From JACDCP01 sp050740235 (GTDB lineage: Bacteria; Pseudomonadota; Gammaproteobacteria; Steroidobacterales; JACDCP01): DNA of 30,795 bases. The notes under the pieces were generated by a model, which had not been told where the DNA came from, searched no databases, and saw only the letters and a program-made list of their open reading frames with translations. The stretch is from contig JBOIDB010000135.1 of assembly GCA_050740235.1 (NCBI GenBank), forward strand, positions 1 through 30,795, in the 5' to 3' direction. Shown piece after piece: positions 30,742 to 30,795 of the stretch; position 1 is the first letter of the stretch, and the number at the start of each line of letters is the position of its first letter. The position numbers were made by a program, and so were the translations under genes.

Positions 30742-30795
30742 TCAGGCGGTGCCCTTGACGGCGATTACCAGCAGATCCGCGACGGAGCAGCGTGG
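30742..30795 (-). CDS. C-terminal end of an unidentified protein (cut by right edge)
   Basis: Seventeen codons and a TGA at 30744-30742 on the minus strand, reading PRCSVADLLVIAVKGTA. The hairpin right after the stop supports a real gene end. The VADLLVIAVKG ending is hydrophobic and beta-strand-like, as at the end of some Rossmann-fold enzymes such as methyltransferases, but too little is visible to name it. Confidence 0.35.
   Translation of the reverse strand, partial: PRCSVADLLVIAVKGTA

Noticed and set aside
1..30795. CRISPR arrays, tRNA or rRNA genes, integrases, transposase genes
   Set aside because: I looked for repeated spacers, tRNA cloverleaf ends and recombinase motifs and saw none. 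This was by eye, so a tool search could still find a small RNA gene.

Overview
The window is a GC-rich bacterial chromosome segment, densely packed with genes, with short intergenic gaps and many 4-bp stop/start overlaps. The gene content points to a Gammaproteobacterium, possibly near Steroidobacterales, Nevskiales or Xanthomonadales: a type II secretion operon ending in gspN, an AddA-like helicase-nuclease paired with an AddB-like protein of about 900 residues, a RimB-like/M14 pair, an aspartyl/asparaginyl hydroxylase beside TonB-receptor debris, and hopanoid genes. The placement rests on gene content only.

Layout. (1) 1-4635, plus strand: the distal part of a type II secretion operon, gspI (cut by the left edge) through gspN. 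A 114-bp palindromic REP-like element sits in frame in the leader of gspK. (2) 4655-14296, minus strand: a membrane diguanylate cyclase with a 14-blade sensor propeller, then an addA/addB-like double-strand-break repair pair. (3) 14405-16101, plus strand: etfB-etfA, the electron-transfer flavoprotein. (4) 16242-22207, minus strand: a transmembrane Ser/Thr kinase with a periplasmic Calx-beta domain, then (in transcription order) a sulfotransferase, a bacterioferritin-like protein, a RimB-like retropepsin-fold protein and an M14 zinc hydrolase. A second REP-like palindrome lies between the ferritin and RimB-like genes. (5) 22327-26529, plus strand: apt, squalene-hopene cyclase, hpnG and hpnA, a likely hopanoid unit in which HpnG releases adenine and Apt can salvage it. 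(6) 26700-28747, plus strand: mevalonate diphosphate decarboxylase and phosphomevalonate kinase, which are uncommon in Gammaproteobacteria and supply isoprenoid precursors next to the hopanoid genes. (7) 28852-30795: a tiny probable lipoprotein, a TPR-aspartyl/asparaginyl hydroxylase fusion, the remnant of a TonB-dependent receptor, and the last codons of an unidentified minus-strand gene at the right edge.

I saw no tRNA, rRNA, CRISPR array, transposase gene or prophage. The most unusual items are the two palindromic elements placed at gene starts, the apt/hopanoid/mevalonate neighbourhood, and the Calx-beta kinase with an HYD catalytic loop. Nothing in the window is clearly a wholly new system.
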